From Beijerinckiaceae bacterium (lineage in GTDB: Bacteria > Pseudomonadota > Alphaproteobacteria > Rhizobiales > Beijerinckiaceae), in NCBI GenBank assembly GCA_019753285.1, contig JAIELD010000020.1, positions 1-64,000 of the forward strand: a DNA stretch of 64,000 bases. Reading direction: 5' to 3'. Within the stretch, counting starts at the first letter, position 1, and each line of letters opens with the position of its first letter. Shown here piece by piece: positions 1 to 10,573 of the stretch. The translations under genes were made by a program, and so were the position numbers. The notes below the pieces were generated by a model. The model was given only the letters and a program-made list of their open reading frames with translations. It did no database searches and was not told where the DNA came from.

Positions 1-21
1 CGCCGATCAGGGGTCAACTTT

Positions 22-357
22 GTGAGCCGATTGACATTCGACGGCGATGCGCCGGCGGCTCTCAGGGCGTTGCTCGATGACCTCGATACGATCATCGCGG
101 ATTACGAGGCGACGAAATCGCCGGCGATGTCCCGCGCGGCCCACCGGCCGTCGAATGACGCCATGCCCGACCTTCCCGCTCAGCCTTGTGTCGCGGACTT
201 CATGCTTGCCGGCTACACGACCCTTTCGATCCACTGCGCATCCTGCCGGTGCATCCGTGAGCTTGGCTGGAAACAGCTCGGCCGGTTGGATATGCGATGG
301 ACCTTGACCGAACTCGTCGCCCATTTACGGTATGCGAGGTGCCAATACGCGACCTGA
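22..357 (+). CDS. Small hypothetical protein with zinc-ribbon-like cysteines
   Basis: This is a 111-residue protein of unknown function with a GTG start. Its second half has a CxxC-type cluster (HCASCRC), then a hydrophobic helix-like stretch and a further cysteine (YARC). The order of cysteines followed by a 'TLTELVAHLR' helix resembles small zinc-ribbon proteins common in rhizobial accessory DNA; this is a resemblance only. It lies at the window edge, so its upstream neighbours and promoter are not visible. An antisense reading frame over the same bases looks like a shadow. Confidence 0.5.
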   Translation: MSRLTFDGDAPAALRALLDDLDTIIADYEATKSPAMSRAAHRPSNDAMPDLPAQPCVADFMLAGYTTLSIHCASCRCIRELGWKQLGRLDMRWTLTELVAHLRYARCQYAT

Positions 358-437
358 CGCATCAGGTGTCAGGACCGGCCGGCCGATGAGGCGCGTGACG
401 CCGACGCTGGACTACTATCAGGAAGGTGAGCCCCAGC

Positions 438-620
438 ATGCTGAGGTGGTTTCGGGAAAGGGCAGACCGCAAAAAGGCGATGCGTGAGAGGATATCACGC
501 GAGGCGAGGGAATGGCAGGCGCATCGAGAGGCCAAAGGCGAGCGGCAGCGTGCGAGGATACTTCAGATGATCGAAGAGGATAGGGCCGCCGAGGCAGCAA
601 AAGCGCAGACGCGGCATTAG
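438..620 (+). CDS. Small basic, highly charged hypothetical protein
   Basis: This is about 60 residues from the ATG, which is preceded by GGTGAG at 425-430; an in-frame GTG at 426 would add four residues. The product is almost entirely Arg, Lys, Glu and Ala and is predicted to be one long amphipathic helix (REREAREWQAHREAKGER-like composition). No known family was recognised. It stands alone between the zinc-ribbon-like gene and the convergent SDR gene. Coding is supported only by the SD-like sequence and the helical composition. Confidence 0.4.
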   Translation: MLRWFRERADRKKAMRERISREAREWQAHREAKGERQRARILQMIEEDRAAEAAKAQTRH

Positions 621-712
621 AGAACCCTGGCATGAGCAACCGTTACAGCCGGATGACCGGACAGCCTTCGATCATGACCGTCACGAAGTCAGCTGGTGAG
701 TATGACTTTCGA

Positions 713-1594
<882 letters not shown>

Positions 1595-1653
1595 GGGATA
1601 TTTCCGGTTGGGGTCGTCGAGGGCCTAGTTGAAAGCGCCGCACGTTGGCAGCT

Positions 1654-4356
1654 TTAGGAATTGGCGACTGGCATCAGGCCACCTCTTTTGCGTCGGCGCG
1701 GCTGCAGGAGAAGAGCGCTGAGGCCGCTCCAGCCGGTCTGATGCGAAGCGCCGAGGCCGCAGCCGGTCTCGCCGTGAAAGAACTCATAAAACGTGACGTA
1801 ATCCCTGAAATGCTCATCTTTCATCAGCGCTTCGCGTCCGTCAGCCGGCCTATCGCCCTTACCGTTCGGCAGGAACAGGCTAGTCAGCCGCCGCGTCAGT
1901 TCGGCGGCGACCTCCGAAAGCTCCATATAGACGCCCGAGCCGGTCGGGCATTCGACCCTGAATTCGGGCGGATAGAATTTTTCGAATTCGTACAGTGCCT
2001 CGATCAGAAGATAATTGATCGGCATCCAGACAGGACCGCGCCAGTTGGAATTGCCGCCAAAGATCCGTGTCCTCGACTCACCTGGTTCGTAATCAACCGA
2101 AAATCTCGTTCCGTCGAATTCGTAGATGAAGGGCTCGGACTGATGCGCCTTGGACAGAGAGCGGACCCCATAGGGCGAAAGAAACTCCGTCTCGTCCAGC
2201 ATCCGCGCCAGCAGCGCTTTCATGCGTTGGCGACGCAGCAAGGACAGGAGCATGCGGTTGTCCTTTCCCGGCTCTTCCCAATGCGAGACGAGGCCGGCAA
2301 GGTCGGGCCTATGGCGCAGCATCCAGTGAAGGCGTCGCGCAAAACCCGGGAACTGCTTCGTCACCGCGCCATCGAGAACCTCGACCGCACACAGCGGGAT
2401 CAGCCCGACAAGCGAGCGCACGCGCAAAGGCACGCGTGATCCGTCCGGCAGGTTCAGCATGTCGTAATAAAACTGGTCCTGCTCGTCCCAGAGGCCGCTC
2501 GCCGTATCGTGACCGGTCTTGCCGACCATCGTCATGGCGTTGGCGATGAAGAGGAAATGTTCGAAGAATTTCGTCGCGACATCCTCGTAAACGTCATTAT
2601 CGCTCGCAAGCTCGAGCGCAATATGCATGAGGTTGAGCGCATACATCGCCATCCAGGCTGTGCCGTCCGCCTGACTGATGGTCCCGCCGGTCGGCAGCGG
2701 CTTCGAACGATCGAAGATGCCGATATTGTCGAGCCCGAGAAAGCCGCCCTGGAAGACATTGCGCCCGGCGATGTCCTTGCGGTTGACCCACCAGGTGAAG
2801 TTGAGCAGCAGCTTGTGGAACACGCGCTCAAGAAACTTGCGGTCCCCTGTGCCCGTCAGCGCCTTGTCCATCTCGTAGACGCGCCAGGTCGCCCAGGCAT
2901 GCACCGGCGGATTGGCGTCGCTGAAGGTCCATTCGTATGCAGGCAGCTGGCCGTTGGGGTTCATGTACCATTCGCGCGTCAGCAGTACGAGCTGGTCCTT
3001 GGCGAACTCTGGATCGAAGAGGGCAAAGGTCACGCAGTGAAAGGCCAGATCCCAGGATGCATACCAAGGGTACTCCCACTTGTCGGGCATGGAGATGATA
3101 TCGGCATTGTTGAGATGCGGCCAATCGCTGTTGCGGCCCGATCGCCTTTCAATTGGCGGCGGCGGCATGGTCGGATCGCCATCGAGCCAGCGCTTGATAT
3201 CGATGTGATAGAACTGCTTCGACCAGAGCATGCCGGCAAGCGCCTGACGTTGGACGGCCCGCGCGTCGCGGCCTGTGATATCCGATTGCAGGCAATCATA
3301 GAATTCATTCGCCTCGGCAATTCGGTCGGCGAAGACGCGATCGAACCGTTCGATTGAAAGTGGCGCAGCGTCGAGCGGCGAAAAGCGAAAGCGCAGCACA
3401 GTCGTTTCGCCTGCGCCGAGATGCCGGACATGATGCGCTGCGCATTTGGTGCCCTCATGCGCGTGATTGACCGCATGGCGATGCCCCCCAACGACGTAGT
3501 CATGGATGGCGTCCTTGAAATAGCCCGCGCTCTCGACACCGTCGAACCGCCTGATATTGGATTCGTTCTCGCAGAACAGAAATTCAGCCTGTTGCAAGGC
3601 GCTGAAGCGCATTGGCTGGATGGAAGGACGAATAGCCTTCACAGAATTGTCGCTCTCGAGCGTGAGCCGCGGGCGCTTGCGCCCCTTGTCCCAACTCCAG
3701 GTATTGCGCGAGCAAAGCTGCGGCAGGATATGGAGATCGGCGGCGTGTGGTCCGCGATTGACCGCCGTCACCCGCATCAGGATATCGTCGCAACCGGCCT
3801 TGGCATATTCGACGCTGACATCGAAGTAGCGTCCGTCCGTGAAAATTCCAGTGTCCGCGAGCTCGTATTCCGGAGCGTCGGTACCCCTCCGGCGCGCATT
3901 TTCGGCAATCAGGTCATCGTAGGGAAACTGTCTCTGAGGATACTTGTAAAGCATTCGCATGTAGGAATGCGTCGGCGTGCCATCGAGATACCACCAGAGC
4001 TCCTTGACGTCCTCGCCGTGATTGCCTTCGGCGTTGGTGAGGCCGAACATGCGTTCCTTGAGAATGGGATCGCATCCGTTCCAAAGCGCCAGAGACAGAC
4101 ACCAGAGCTGCCGGTCGTCGCTGAAGCCTGCTATGCCGTCCTCGCCCCAGCGATAAGCGCGCGAGCGGGCATGATCGTGCGGAAAATAATCCCAGGCCTC
4201 GCCATCGGAGCTGTAATCCTCGCGCACCGTTCCCCATTGCCGCTCGCTGAGATAGGGCCCCCAACGCCGCCAGCCATCGTTGGCGGCTCGGACAAGACGC
4301 TGGCCTTCAATGGTCTCAAGGAGAGAACATGCGTGGGCATTGAGCTTTTCAGGCAC
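1654..4356 (-). CDS. MGH1/GH63-type glycoside hydrolase
   Basis: This is a 900-residue cytoplasmic protein (no signal peptide) of the GH63/MGH1-like (alpha/alpha)6-barrel glucosidase group. Recognisable blocks in order are the N-terminal RRWGPYLSERQWGTVRED, the central PVHAWA segment, GGFLGLDNIGIFDRS, QADGTAWMAMY, and the late WRGPVWMPINYLL. This block order is characteristic of bacterial GH63 proteins often called 'glucosidase' or 'mannosylglycerate hydrolase-like'. The start is GTG. It lies 57 bp after the VOC gene and 59 bp before the SDR gene in the same operon. It would release glucose or a related sugar from a small glycoside or alpha-glucan-like compatible solute. Exact specificity is unknown. 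Confidence 0.85.
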   Translation of the reverse strand: MPEKLNAHACSLLETIEGQRLVRAANDGWRRWGPYLSERQWGTVREDYSSDGEAWDYFPHDHARSRAYRWGEDGIAGFSDDRQLWCLSLALWNGCDPILKERMFGLTNAEGNHGEDVKELWWYLDGTPTHSYMRMLYKYPQRQFPYDDLIAENARRRGTDAPEYELADTGIFTDGRYFDVSVEYAKAGCDDILMRVTAVNRGPHAADLHILPQLCSRNTWSWDKGRKRPRLTLESDNSVKAIRPSIQPMRFSALQQAEFLFCENESNIRRFDGVESAGYFKDAIHDYVVGGHRHAVNHAHEGTKCAAHHVRHLGAGETTVLRFRFSPLDAAPLSIERFDRVFADRIAEANEFYDCLQSDITGRDARAVQRQALAGMLWSKQFYHIDIKRWLDGDPTMPPPPIERRSGRNSDWPHLNNADIISMPDKWEYPWYASWDLAFHCVTFALFDPEFAKDQLVLLTREWYMNPNGQLPAYEWTFSDANPPVHAWATWRVYEMDKALTGTGDRKFLERVFHKLLLNFTWWVNRKDIAGRNVFQGGFLGLDNIGIFDRSKPLPTGGTISQADGTAWMAMYALNLMHIALELASDNDVYEDVATKFFEHFLFIANAMTMVGKTGHDTASGLWDEQDQFYYDMLNLPDGSRVPLRVRSLVGLIPLCAVEVLDGAVTKQFPGFARRLHWMLRHRPDLAGLVSHWEEPGKDNRMLLSLLRRQRMKALLARMLDETEFLSPYGVRSLSKAHQSEPFIYEFDGTRFSVDYEPGESRTRIFGGNSNWRGPVWMPINYLLIEALYEFEKFYPPEFRVECPTGSGVYMELSEVAAELTRRLTSLFLPNGKGDRPADGREALMKDEHFRDYVTFYEFFHGETGCGLGASHQTGWSGLSALLLQPRRRKRGGLMPVANS

Positions 4357-4413
4357 GCAGCCTCCTTATTCCGGATCGGACCGTCGGGACGTCCGCGGTC
4401 GCTCCATACCGCC

Positions 4414-5289
4414 TCACGTCCACTCGATGCGGATCAGATGCCCGTCCGGATCGTGCAGCAAAACAGAACCGTCCTTGTCTGAGCCGCTCGCGAGCAACTC
4501 TGCGTGTTTTGCGCTCAGATGTCTGATAATGAGGGGGGATAGGCCCGCCAGCACCGTTCGTGTCGAAGCGATGTCCGATGGTTCCGCCCATGAAGACCTG
4601 CGGCCAAAGGGGCCGCGATAGCAGAGCAGTTCGAGATGCGGATGCGGCGCGCCGGGAATGATGAGGCTCGTCACCTCTACGTCGGCGGCCTCGGTTCGAT
4701 CGAGACGGGACTGCTCGACGCCGCGATTATGCGAGCCTCCTTGGCGTTCAAAGCCAAACTTTGCGTAAAAAGCGAGACTGCGGGCGGTGTCGGCCACCGA
4801 GATCGCGGAATGATCGATGCCGAGATAAGGCGCGTTGTGCCCGACCCCAGCCCAGTGTTCGGGCATGTCGTCCTCTGGATAGGCGAGCAATTCGAGCGGA
4901 TGGCCTTCGGGATCGCGGAACTTGAACGCGCCGACACCACCGGATGATTTAGGCAGTTGTTCAGGGCCCTCGGTCGATATCGCCGTCCATGCCGGTTGGG
5001 CGCAAAGTCGCGCATAGGCTGCGCTCATATCGGCGACGACGATGGCGATGTGCTGGAAGAGTGGGCTCCAGCCGGGCACGTCTGCAGGGTAGGGCCTTGC
5101 CGTGGGAAGCGCCTGTCTCAGCCGTATCGTCTCTTTGCCTAGCCCGAGCATAAGCGAAGCGTCTTGGCCGACGCCGGGGCGAGGCATGTCGAGAAGCTCG
5201 AAGCCCAGAGCCTCGATGTAAAAACGAGCGAGGGCCTGCGGCTCCCGGCTGTTGAACTCAAGCCCTGCTAGTCTTGCTGCCTCGATCAT
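4414..5289 (-). CDS. Two-domain VOC (glyoxalase/dioxygenase fold) protein
   Basis: This is a 291-residue protein made of two vicinal-oxygen-chelate modules. The first spans about residues 1-130 (ARFYIEALGFELLDMP, ending in the DPEGHPLELL strand). The second spans about 140-291 (SLAFYAKFGFE, ending in DPDGHLIRIEW). The ATG is chosen because it overlaps the upstream SMP-30 stop codon in an ATGA, the usual sign of translational coupling; a longer frame reads back into that gene. VOC proteins include glyoxalases, ring-cleavage dioxygenases and isomerases. The conserved DPxGHxLE motifs support metal binding, but the reaction is not predictable. Operon context suggests handling of an aldehyde or keto-sugar intermediate. 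Confidence 0.8.
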   Translation of the reverse strand: MIEAARLAGLEFNSREPQALARFYIEALGFELLDMPRPGVGQDASLMLGLGKETIRLRQALPTARPYPADVPGWSPLFQHIAIVVADMSAAYARLCAQPAWTAISTEGPEQLPKSSGGVGAFKFRDPEGHPLELLAYPEDDMPEHWAGVGHNAPYLGIDHSAISVADTARSLAFYAKFGFERQGGSHNRGVEQSRLDRTEAADVEVTSLIIPGAPHPHLELLCYRGPFGRRSSWAEPSDIASTRTVLAGLSPLIIRHLSAKHAELLASGSDKDGSVLLHDPDGHLIRIEWT

Positions 5290-6191
5290 GGCGTCTGCGC
5301 CCCGCGGCAATTGACGAAGAGCGAATAGAGCGTCTGCGAAGCCGTAATGAACAACCTGTTCTTGGCCAGCCCGCCGAAGGTCAGGTTCGAAACGCGCTGC
5401 GGCACCAGCACCTTTCCCAGCAGATCGCCATCCGGATCGATGCAATGGATCCCGTCGCCCGCACTGCTCCACACGTTGCCATGCTCGTCCACACGTATGC
5501 CGTCGCTATAGCCGGGCTTGACCATATGGAAAACATCGCCGCCGGACAGCGCTCTGCCATCAGAAGCAACATCGAAGACGCGGATATGTTGACGTGGAGC
5601 GTCCTGGCGCTGATCGCCCGTCTCGGAGACGTATAGACGTGTTTCATCAGGTGAAAAGGCAAGCCCGTTCGGTCCGTCGAAATCGGTTGCGACCGCGACG
5701 ATCTCATCCTCAGCCGGATCGAAGCGATAGACGGCCGGTGGCTGCTCGGAGACCTGTCGGTCGCCCTCGTAATCAGTCGAGATGCCGTAGAGCGGATCGG
5801 TGAACCAGATCGTGCCATCTGACTTCACCACGACGTCATTGGGGGCGTTGAGGCGCCTGCCATGATGCCTCTCAATCAACCGGGTCAGTCTGCCGTCGAG
5901 TTCAGTTCGATAAAGACAGCGGTCCTGATGCGAACAGGCGATCAGCCGACCCTGTCGGTCGCGTGTCTGGCCGTTGGCATAACGGGACGGTGATCGGTAA
6001 GTCGAAATGCCTCCACTCTCGCTCCAGCGCAAGGTGCGATCGTTCGGCAAATCCTGAACCAGGAGACAATCGGCGTCTCCCATCCACACCGGGCCTTCCA
6101 GCCAGCGAAAGCCATTGGCGAGCACCTCTAGCATCGCGTTTTCAAGAACAAGATGGCGGAACGCTGGAGTGATAACCTCGATGTGTTGCAC
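5286..6191 (-). CDS. SMP-30/gluconolactonase family protein
   Basis: This six-bladed beta-propeller lactonase has up to 301 residues. The expected metal-ligand motifs are present: the Glu of LEGPVW near the N-terminus, the Asn of APNDV, and the Asp of SDGIRVDE. These coordinate the divalent metal that activates the sugar lactone. The start may be the GTG at 6191 or, more in line with family length, the ATG at 6134. It follows the cupin gene by 2 bp and overlaps the VOC gene by 4 bp. In this operon it would hydrolyse a lactone made by the divergent GMC oxidoreductase or the SDR. That link is inferred from context. Confidence 0.85.
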   Translation of the reverse strand: MQHIEVITPAFRHLVLENAMLEVLANGFRWLEGPVWMGDADCLLVQDLPNDRTLRWSESGGISTYRSPSRYANGQTRDRQGRLIACSHQDRCLYRTELDGRLTRLIERHHGRRLNAPNDVVVKSDGTIWFTDPLYGISTDYEGDRQVSEQPPAVYRFDPAEDEIVAVATDFDGPNGLAFSPDETRLYVSETGDQRQDAPRQHIRVFDVASDGRALSGGDVFHMVKPGYSDGIRVDEHGNVWSSAGDGIHCIDPDGDLLGKVLVPQRVSNLTFGGLAKNRLFITASQTLYSLFVNCRGAQTP

Positions 6192-6193
6192 GG

Positions 6194-6643
6194 CTAGCGA
6201 AACCTACAGGCCGAATTCAGCATCGGGGGCTTATCGAACTGCACGATCATCAGCACGCAGGGCTCGATGCCCACGGTCTTTGAATAATGGCCCTTGCGGC
6301 CGTTTGTCTCGCGCGTGCCCTGATCTTCGCCGAACGAGATCTCGCCCGAACCCATTTCGACCTCTTGCCCATCCATTGATTCCACGGACCAACGTCCCGA
6401 AAGCGGGATGATCCATTGCGGCTTCGGATTCTCATGCCACTCGCCAACCCAGCCGACGGGTTGCACCGTCACAAAGACGGTCGCGCCATCCTTCGTCTTG
6501 CTGCCCTGCCATTGCGGTTCGATCGAGGCTTGCATGGAAGCGAGTTCGAACTCGTTGAAGAAACAGCGGGTCTGATGACTGACGCCCGCCCCGTCCGTCC
6601 AGAGGTGCCAATAGGCAACGGTCGGTTTTTGTGCCTTGTTCAT
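6194..6643 (-). CDS. Cupin-domain protein
   Basis: This is a 149-residue single-domain protein. The central and C-terminal part has the cupin pattern (WHENPKPQWIIPLSGRW, then a Gly-rich turn, then GEISFGEDQGTRE and a final beta strand). Similar small cupins appear beside DoxX and GMC oxidoreductase genes. Metal-binding His/Glu residues are only partly kept (HEN and GEDQGT), so it may be a binding or isomerase protein. Its start overlaps the DoxX stop by 4 bp (ATGA), so the two are translationally coupled. Confidence 0.7.
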   Translation of the reverse strand: MNKAQKPTVAYWHLWTDGAGVSHQTRCFFNEFELASMQASIEPQWQGSKTKDGATVFVTVQPVGWVGEWHENPKPQWIIPLSGRWSVESMDGQEVEMGSGEISFGEDQGTRETNGRKGHYSKTVGIEPCVLMIVQFDKPPMLNSACRFR

Positions 6644-7164
6644 GGCTGCCTCGCGGGTCGATCGAGCTGATAAGGATGAGAAGAGGAGAGTGGCGCCTGC
6701 CAGAACCGATCGACCGATCTTGCCGTTGTGCCGAAGGTAATGAGGAGAAAGCCGCCTGCGAGCGCAAAGTTCTTCAGGAAGTCCCAGAACAGAGCGCGCG
6801 CCTTGCCATTTTCGACGCGAAAATCGCGCGGTTGCCAGAATTGCTTCCAGAGCATCGCGGTCACCATGCAGTAACCGGCCAGGATGAAGGCTGCGGCCTT
6901 GTCCGCCACGCCGCTGAGGATGGCGAGCGACATAAGCACCTCGACCGCAAGCCCAACGAAAACCAGCAAGCGAGCAAGGGCTGGCCGCGCCACCGCCTGT
7001 TCGGCTTGCGCAACGGCGCCGCCAAAATTCAGAACCTTGTCGAAGGCGCTGAACGGAAGAAAGAGGAGCACGAGGAGGACACGGACGGCGATAGCGATCA
7101 AAACGGGAAGGACGAGCACGAGGTCACCTCCAAACGGCGAACAGAAGGCTAACGTCGCTTGCAC
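6640..7164 (-). CDS. DoxX family integral membrane protein
   Basis: This is a 174-residue polytopic membrane protein with four predicted helices: about 16-38 (LVLPVLIAIAVRVLLVLLFL), 65-85, 88-108 and 130-147. The arrangement and the PFSAFDKVLNF segment after helix 1 match the DoxX family, membrane proteins often paired with redox enzymes. It is the first gene of the leftward six-gene operon and is divergent from the GMC oxidoreductase across a 119-bp intergenic space that must hold both promoters. A role in passing electrons from sugar oxidation to the respiratory chain is plausible but inferred. Confidence 0.75.
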   Translation of the reverse strand: MQATLAFCSPFGGDLVLVLPVLIAIAVRVLLVLLFLPFSAFDKVLNFGGAVAQAEQAVARPALARLLVFVGLAVEVLMSLAILSGVADKAAAFILAGYCMVTAMLWKQFWQPRDFRVENGKARALFWDFLKNFALAGGFLLITFGTTARSVDRFWQAPLSSSHPYQLDRPARQP

Positions 7165-7283
7165 CGAAAAAGTTCAGATGCTGCACCCGGATGTTAGGAC
7201 CGGAACAGGCTCGCGCATCGCACGTTCGCTTCATAGCAATAGACGGCCTGAATGACCGTGAAGGCTGAAGAGGATGAGACATC

Positions 7284-8849
7284 TTGACGAGCGAACATTA
7301 CGACGTCGTCATCATCGGCTCGGGCCCCGGCGGCGGAACCATGGCGCAGGCGCTCGCCAAGACCGGCAAGCGCATTCTCTTGCTGGAGCGCGGCGACTAT
7401 CTGCCCCGTGAGCGCGAGAACTGGGACAGCCAAGCAGTGTTCGTCGATGCCCGCTATCAGGCGCCCGAGACCTGGTACAACTCGAAGGGCGAAAGCTTCC
7501 ATCCTGGACTGCATTATTACGTTGGCGGCAACAGCAAGGTTTACGGCGCCGTGCTGCTGCGCCTGCGGGAGCGCGACTTCGACGCCATCCAGCATCCAGA
7601 CGGCTTCTCGCCCGAATGGCCGGTCAAATATGATGTTTTTGAGCCGTATTATCAGCAGGCCGAGGAGCTGTTCCATGTGCACGGCCTGCGGGGCGAAGAC
7701 CCGACGGAGCCGCGATCGCCAAAGCCTTATGCCTATCCGCCGGTCTCGCACGAGCCACGTATCCAGCAGCTGTTCGACGGGCTGAAGCGCGAAGGCCATC
7801 ATCCTTTCCATCTGCCGGTCGGCGTGCTGCTTGATGAGAAGGACGGCAAGGCGCTGCCGCATTCCCCCTGCATCCGCTGCGACGCGTTCGACGGCTATCC
7901 CTGCGCCACCAACGGCAAGGCCGACGCGCAGATCATTTGCGTCGATCCGGCGCTTGCAGCTCATCCGAATCTGACGCTGCGCACGAATTCCTATGTCGAG
8001 ACGCTGACGACGGATGCCGATGGGCGCAGCATCGCTGGGATTGAGGTCGTCTCAGGCGACGACCGGATGACATACTCCGGCAATATCGTCGTCGTGGCCT
8101 GCGGTGCGCTCTCATCGGCGCTGCTGATGCTGCGCTCGGCGAATGATGCGCATCCTGCGGGTCTTGCCAATGGCTCGGGCCTCATCGGGCGCAACTATAT
8201 GCGTCACAACAACTCGACCGTGCTGGCAATCTCCAAGACGCCCAATCCGACCAAGTTCCAGAAGACGCTCGGGCTCAACGATTTCTATTTCGGCTCCGAT
8301 GACTGGGACTATCCGCTCGGTCACATACAGATGGTCGGCAAATCAGACGGCGTGCAGATCCACGGCGAAGGCCTGCCCGGCTTCCTGCAATGGCTGCCCG
8401 AGATGCCATTCGATTTCGCGGCGAAGCACTCGCTCGATTTCTGGCTGACATCGGAGGACCTGCCGCTCGCTGAAAACCGCGTCTTCTATGACGGAGACCG
8501 CGTGACGCTCGACCTCACGCCGACCAACATGGAAGCGCATCGCCGGCTGAAGCAGAAGCTGTACGATCTTTGCGACAAGCTCGACATCCACCCGCATCTC
8601 TTCGATCGCTCGCTCTATCTCGGCAAGGATGTGCCGATCGGCGGCACCGCGCATCAGGCCGGCACGCTGCGCTTTGGCGAAGACCCGTCTCAATCGGTGC
8701 TCGACACCAACTGCAAGGCCCATCAGCTCGACAATCTCTACGTCACCGATGCGAGCTTTTTTCCCTCGATCGGCGCGGTCAATCCAACCCTTACGATCAT
8801 CGCCAATGCACTGCGCGTGGCGGACCACATCAAAAGCAGACTGGCGTAA
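7284..8849 (+). CDS. GMC family FAD-dependent oxidoreductase
   Basis: This 521-residue flavoprotein of the glucose-methanol-choline oxidoreductase superfamily has the ADP-binding GSGPGGG at 12-18 and the acceptor Glu of LLLERG shortly after. In the C-terminal domain His457 (GGTAHQAGT) and Asn500 (NPTLTIIAN) occupy the catalytic pair positions. The start codon is TTG, preceded by GAAGAGGA. No signal peptide is seen, so export would need a partner. It is transcribed divergently from the DoxX-cupin-lactonase operon and probably oxidises a sugar or sugar alcohol to a lactone or keto form. Family assignment is firm; substrate is unknown. Confidence 0.88.
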   Translation: MTSEHYDVVIIGSGPGGGTMAQALAKTGKRILLLERGDYLPRERENWDSQAVFVDARYQAPETWYNSKGESFHPGLHYYVGGNSKVYGAVLLRLRERDFDAIQHPDGFSPEWPVKYDVFEPYYQQAEELFHVHGLRGEDPTEPRSPKPYAYPPVSHEPRIQQLFDGLKREGHHPFHLPVGVLLDEKDGKALPHSPCIRCDAFDGYPCATNGKADAQIICVDPALAAHPNLTLRTNSYVETLTTDADGRSIAGIEVVSGDDRMTYSGNIVVVACGALSSALLMLRSANDAHPAGLANGSGLIGRNYMRHNNSTVLAISKTPNPTKFQKTLGLNDFYFGSDDWDYPLGHIQMVGKSDGVQIHGEGLPGFLQWLPEMPFDFAAKHSLDFWLTSEDLPLAENRVFYDGDRVTLDLTPTNMEAHRRLKQKLYDLCDKLDIHPHLFDRSLYLGKDVPIGGTAHQAGTLRFGEDPSQSVLDTNCKAHQLDNLYVTDASFFPSIGAVNPTLTIIANALRVADHIKSRLA

Positions 8850-8873
8850 GATCGCTCCGGCGCGCCGATCTTA
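8847..8873. terminator. Stem-loop between convergent GMC and htrA genes
   Basis: Perfect 8-bp arms (TAAGATCG at 8847-8854 and CGATCTTA at 8866-8873) surround an 11-nt loop. The stem starts in the GMC stop codon. The site lies between two convergent genes, so it may end transcription in both directions, but there is no clear T-tract. Confidence 0.4.
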
Positions 8874-8947
8874 GAAGAAGAGGCAGCCAAACAATAAGCC
8901 CGGCCACCTCCTTGGTGTACGTACCTGTTGTCGCAATGCTTGTGCTG

Positions 8948-10438
8948 TCACGCTTTGGCAAACACGATCGCAACGAAGCGCTGCCCTTCGGCGGTCTTCA
9001 CCCGCATCAGCACGGCTTTCTTGCCGTCGTGCTTGGCGCTGGCGATCCCAGCCTTGACGTCGGCCGGGCTGCTCACCTCGTTGCCTGCGACTTCAAGGAT
9101 CACGTCGCCGTCGGAGAGGCCCTGTTTTGCGGCAAGGCCCTCTGGATCGACGTGCAGGACCACGACGCCCTTGTCGCCACCGCCCGGCACCTGGCCGGCC
9201 GGCGCCAGCTGGACGCCGAGAACTGCAGCATCATTCTTGCTGCTCGTCTCGAGCGACGCGGTCTTCTCGTTCGACTGCTGTCCGAGAGCTAACGACGCTG
9301 TCCGAGTTTCACCCTTGCGGACATAGGTGAGTTTCACCTTTTCACCGGGCTTGAACGCCGCGACGTGACGCGAAAGATCGCGTGCATCCTTCACCTCCAT
9401 GCCGTTGATCTCGGTGATGACGTCGCCCGATTTGAGGCCTGCCTCGGCTGCCGCCGTTCCCGGCTGGACCGTATCCACAAGAGCGCCCTTCGCCGTCTTC
9501 AAGCCAAGCCCATCGGCGATCGCCTGGTTAACCGGCTGGATCTGGACGCCGAGATAACCTCTATCGACATGGCCGTTCTGCTCAAGCGATCCGACGACCG
9601 CACGGATCGTAGTCGATGGAACGGCGAAGGCGAGACCGACGCTGCCGCCCGAGGGCGAATAAATGGCGGTGTTGACGCCGACAACTTCACCACGGAGATT
9701 GAAAGTCGGGCCTCCAGAATTGCCCTTGTTGATGGGCGCATCGATCTGCAGGTAATCGTCGTAAGGGCCGGAGCCGATGTCACGGCCGCTAGCCGAAACA
9801 ATGCCGGCGGTGACCGTGCCGCCAAGGCCGAAGGGATTACCGATCGCGACGACCCAGTCGCCCGTCTTTGGCAACTCTTTTGCCAAAGTCACATAGGGGA
9901 AGTCACCGCTCTGCTTCACCTTCAGCACGGCAAGATCGGTCTTCGGATCGGTGCCGACGACCTTGGCGTCGAGCGTGGTGCCGTCATCCATGGTGACCGA
10001 AACCGTCTTGGCGTGCTGCACGACATGGTTGTTGGTGACGATAAATCCATCGCTCGAGATGAAGAAACCGGAGCCCATGGCCATGCCATGCGATCTGCCG
10101 CGGGGCTGGGGCATCCCGTTTTGACCGTTCTGGCTTCCGAAGCGGTGTAGGAATTGCTGGATTTCCGGCGGCAGATTCTGCATCTGCTGCTGCATCTCGC
10201 CGGCATCGGCGACATCTTCGATATCAACCTTTACCGCGACCACTGCGGAGCGGACGCGCTCGACGATCGGGGCGAAGGAGGGCAGGGATTGCTGCGGCAG
10301 GTCGCCGGTTGCGACGGCGGCGGCCTCAGCTGAATAGATGGTGCCTCCGATCGCGCCGACCGAAAGGACAGCGGCGACAGCGGCGGATGCCAGCAGCCGG
10401 CTGCGGCGGCTCTGCGGCATGAATTGTCTCGTTGACAT
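8948..10438 (-). CDS. HtrA/DegP-type periplasmic serine protease with two PDZ domains
   Basis: This is a 496-residue Do-family protease. A cleavable signal or anchor region lies at about 14-40. The trypsin-like domain carries the triad His138 (TNNHVV), Asp168 (TDLAVLK) and Ser241 (GNSGGP). Two PDZ domains follow, at about 295-385 and 405-495. The Gln/Met-rich LA-loop-like insertion at 80-120 is typical of DegP. It degrades or refolds misfolded envelope proteins. It lies 135 bp downstream of a histidine kinase on the same strand, with the response regulator further upstream, the common arrangement of an envelope-stress two-component system controlling its own protease. Confidence 0.9.
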   Translation of the reverse strand: MSTRQFMPQSRRSRLLASAAVAAVLSVGAIGGTIYSAEAAAVATGDLPQQSLPSFAPIVERVRSAVVAVKVDIEDVADAGEMQQQMQNLPPEIQQFLHRFGSQNGQNGMPQPRGRSHGMAMGSGFFISSDGFIVTNNHVVQHAKTVSVTMDDGTTLDAKVVGTDPKTDLAVLKVKQSGDFPYVTLAKELPKTGDWVVAIGNPFGLGGTVTAGIVSASGRDIGSGPYDDYLQIDAPINKGNSGGPTFNLRGEVVGVNTAIYSPSGGSVGLAFAVPSTTIRAVVGSLEQNGHVDRGYLGVQIQPVNQAIADGLGLKTAKGALVDTVQPGTAAAEAGLKSGDVITEINGMEVKDARDLSRHVAAFKPGEKVKLTYVRKGETRTASLALGQQSNEKTASLETSSKNDAAVLGVQLAPAGQVPGGGDKGVVVLHVDPEGLAAKQGLSDGDVILEVAGNEVSSPADVKAGIASAKHDGKKAVLMRVKTAEGQRFVAIVFAKA

Positions 10439-10573
10439 GAGGTGGCTCCATGAAAAGGCGTTCGATCGCTCTCAGCGACTTCGACGTGATCATGCTGCTC
10501 GTAACGTTCGCAGAAGCTGACCGCCGGATTACGGTTTTGTAATCTTCAAGAAGGCGAGAAGCGGCCTGTCTTT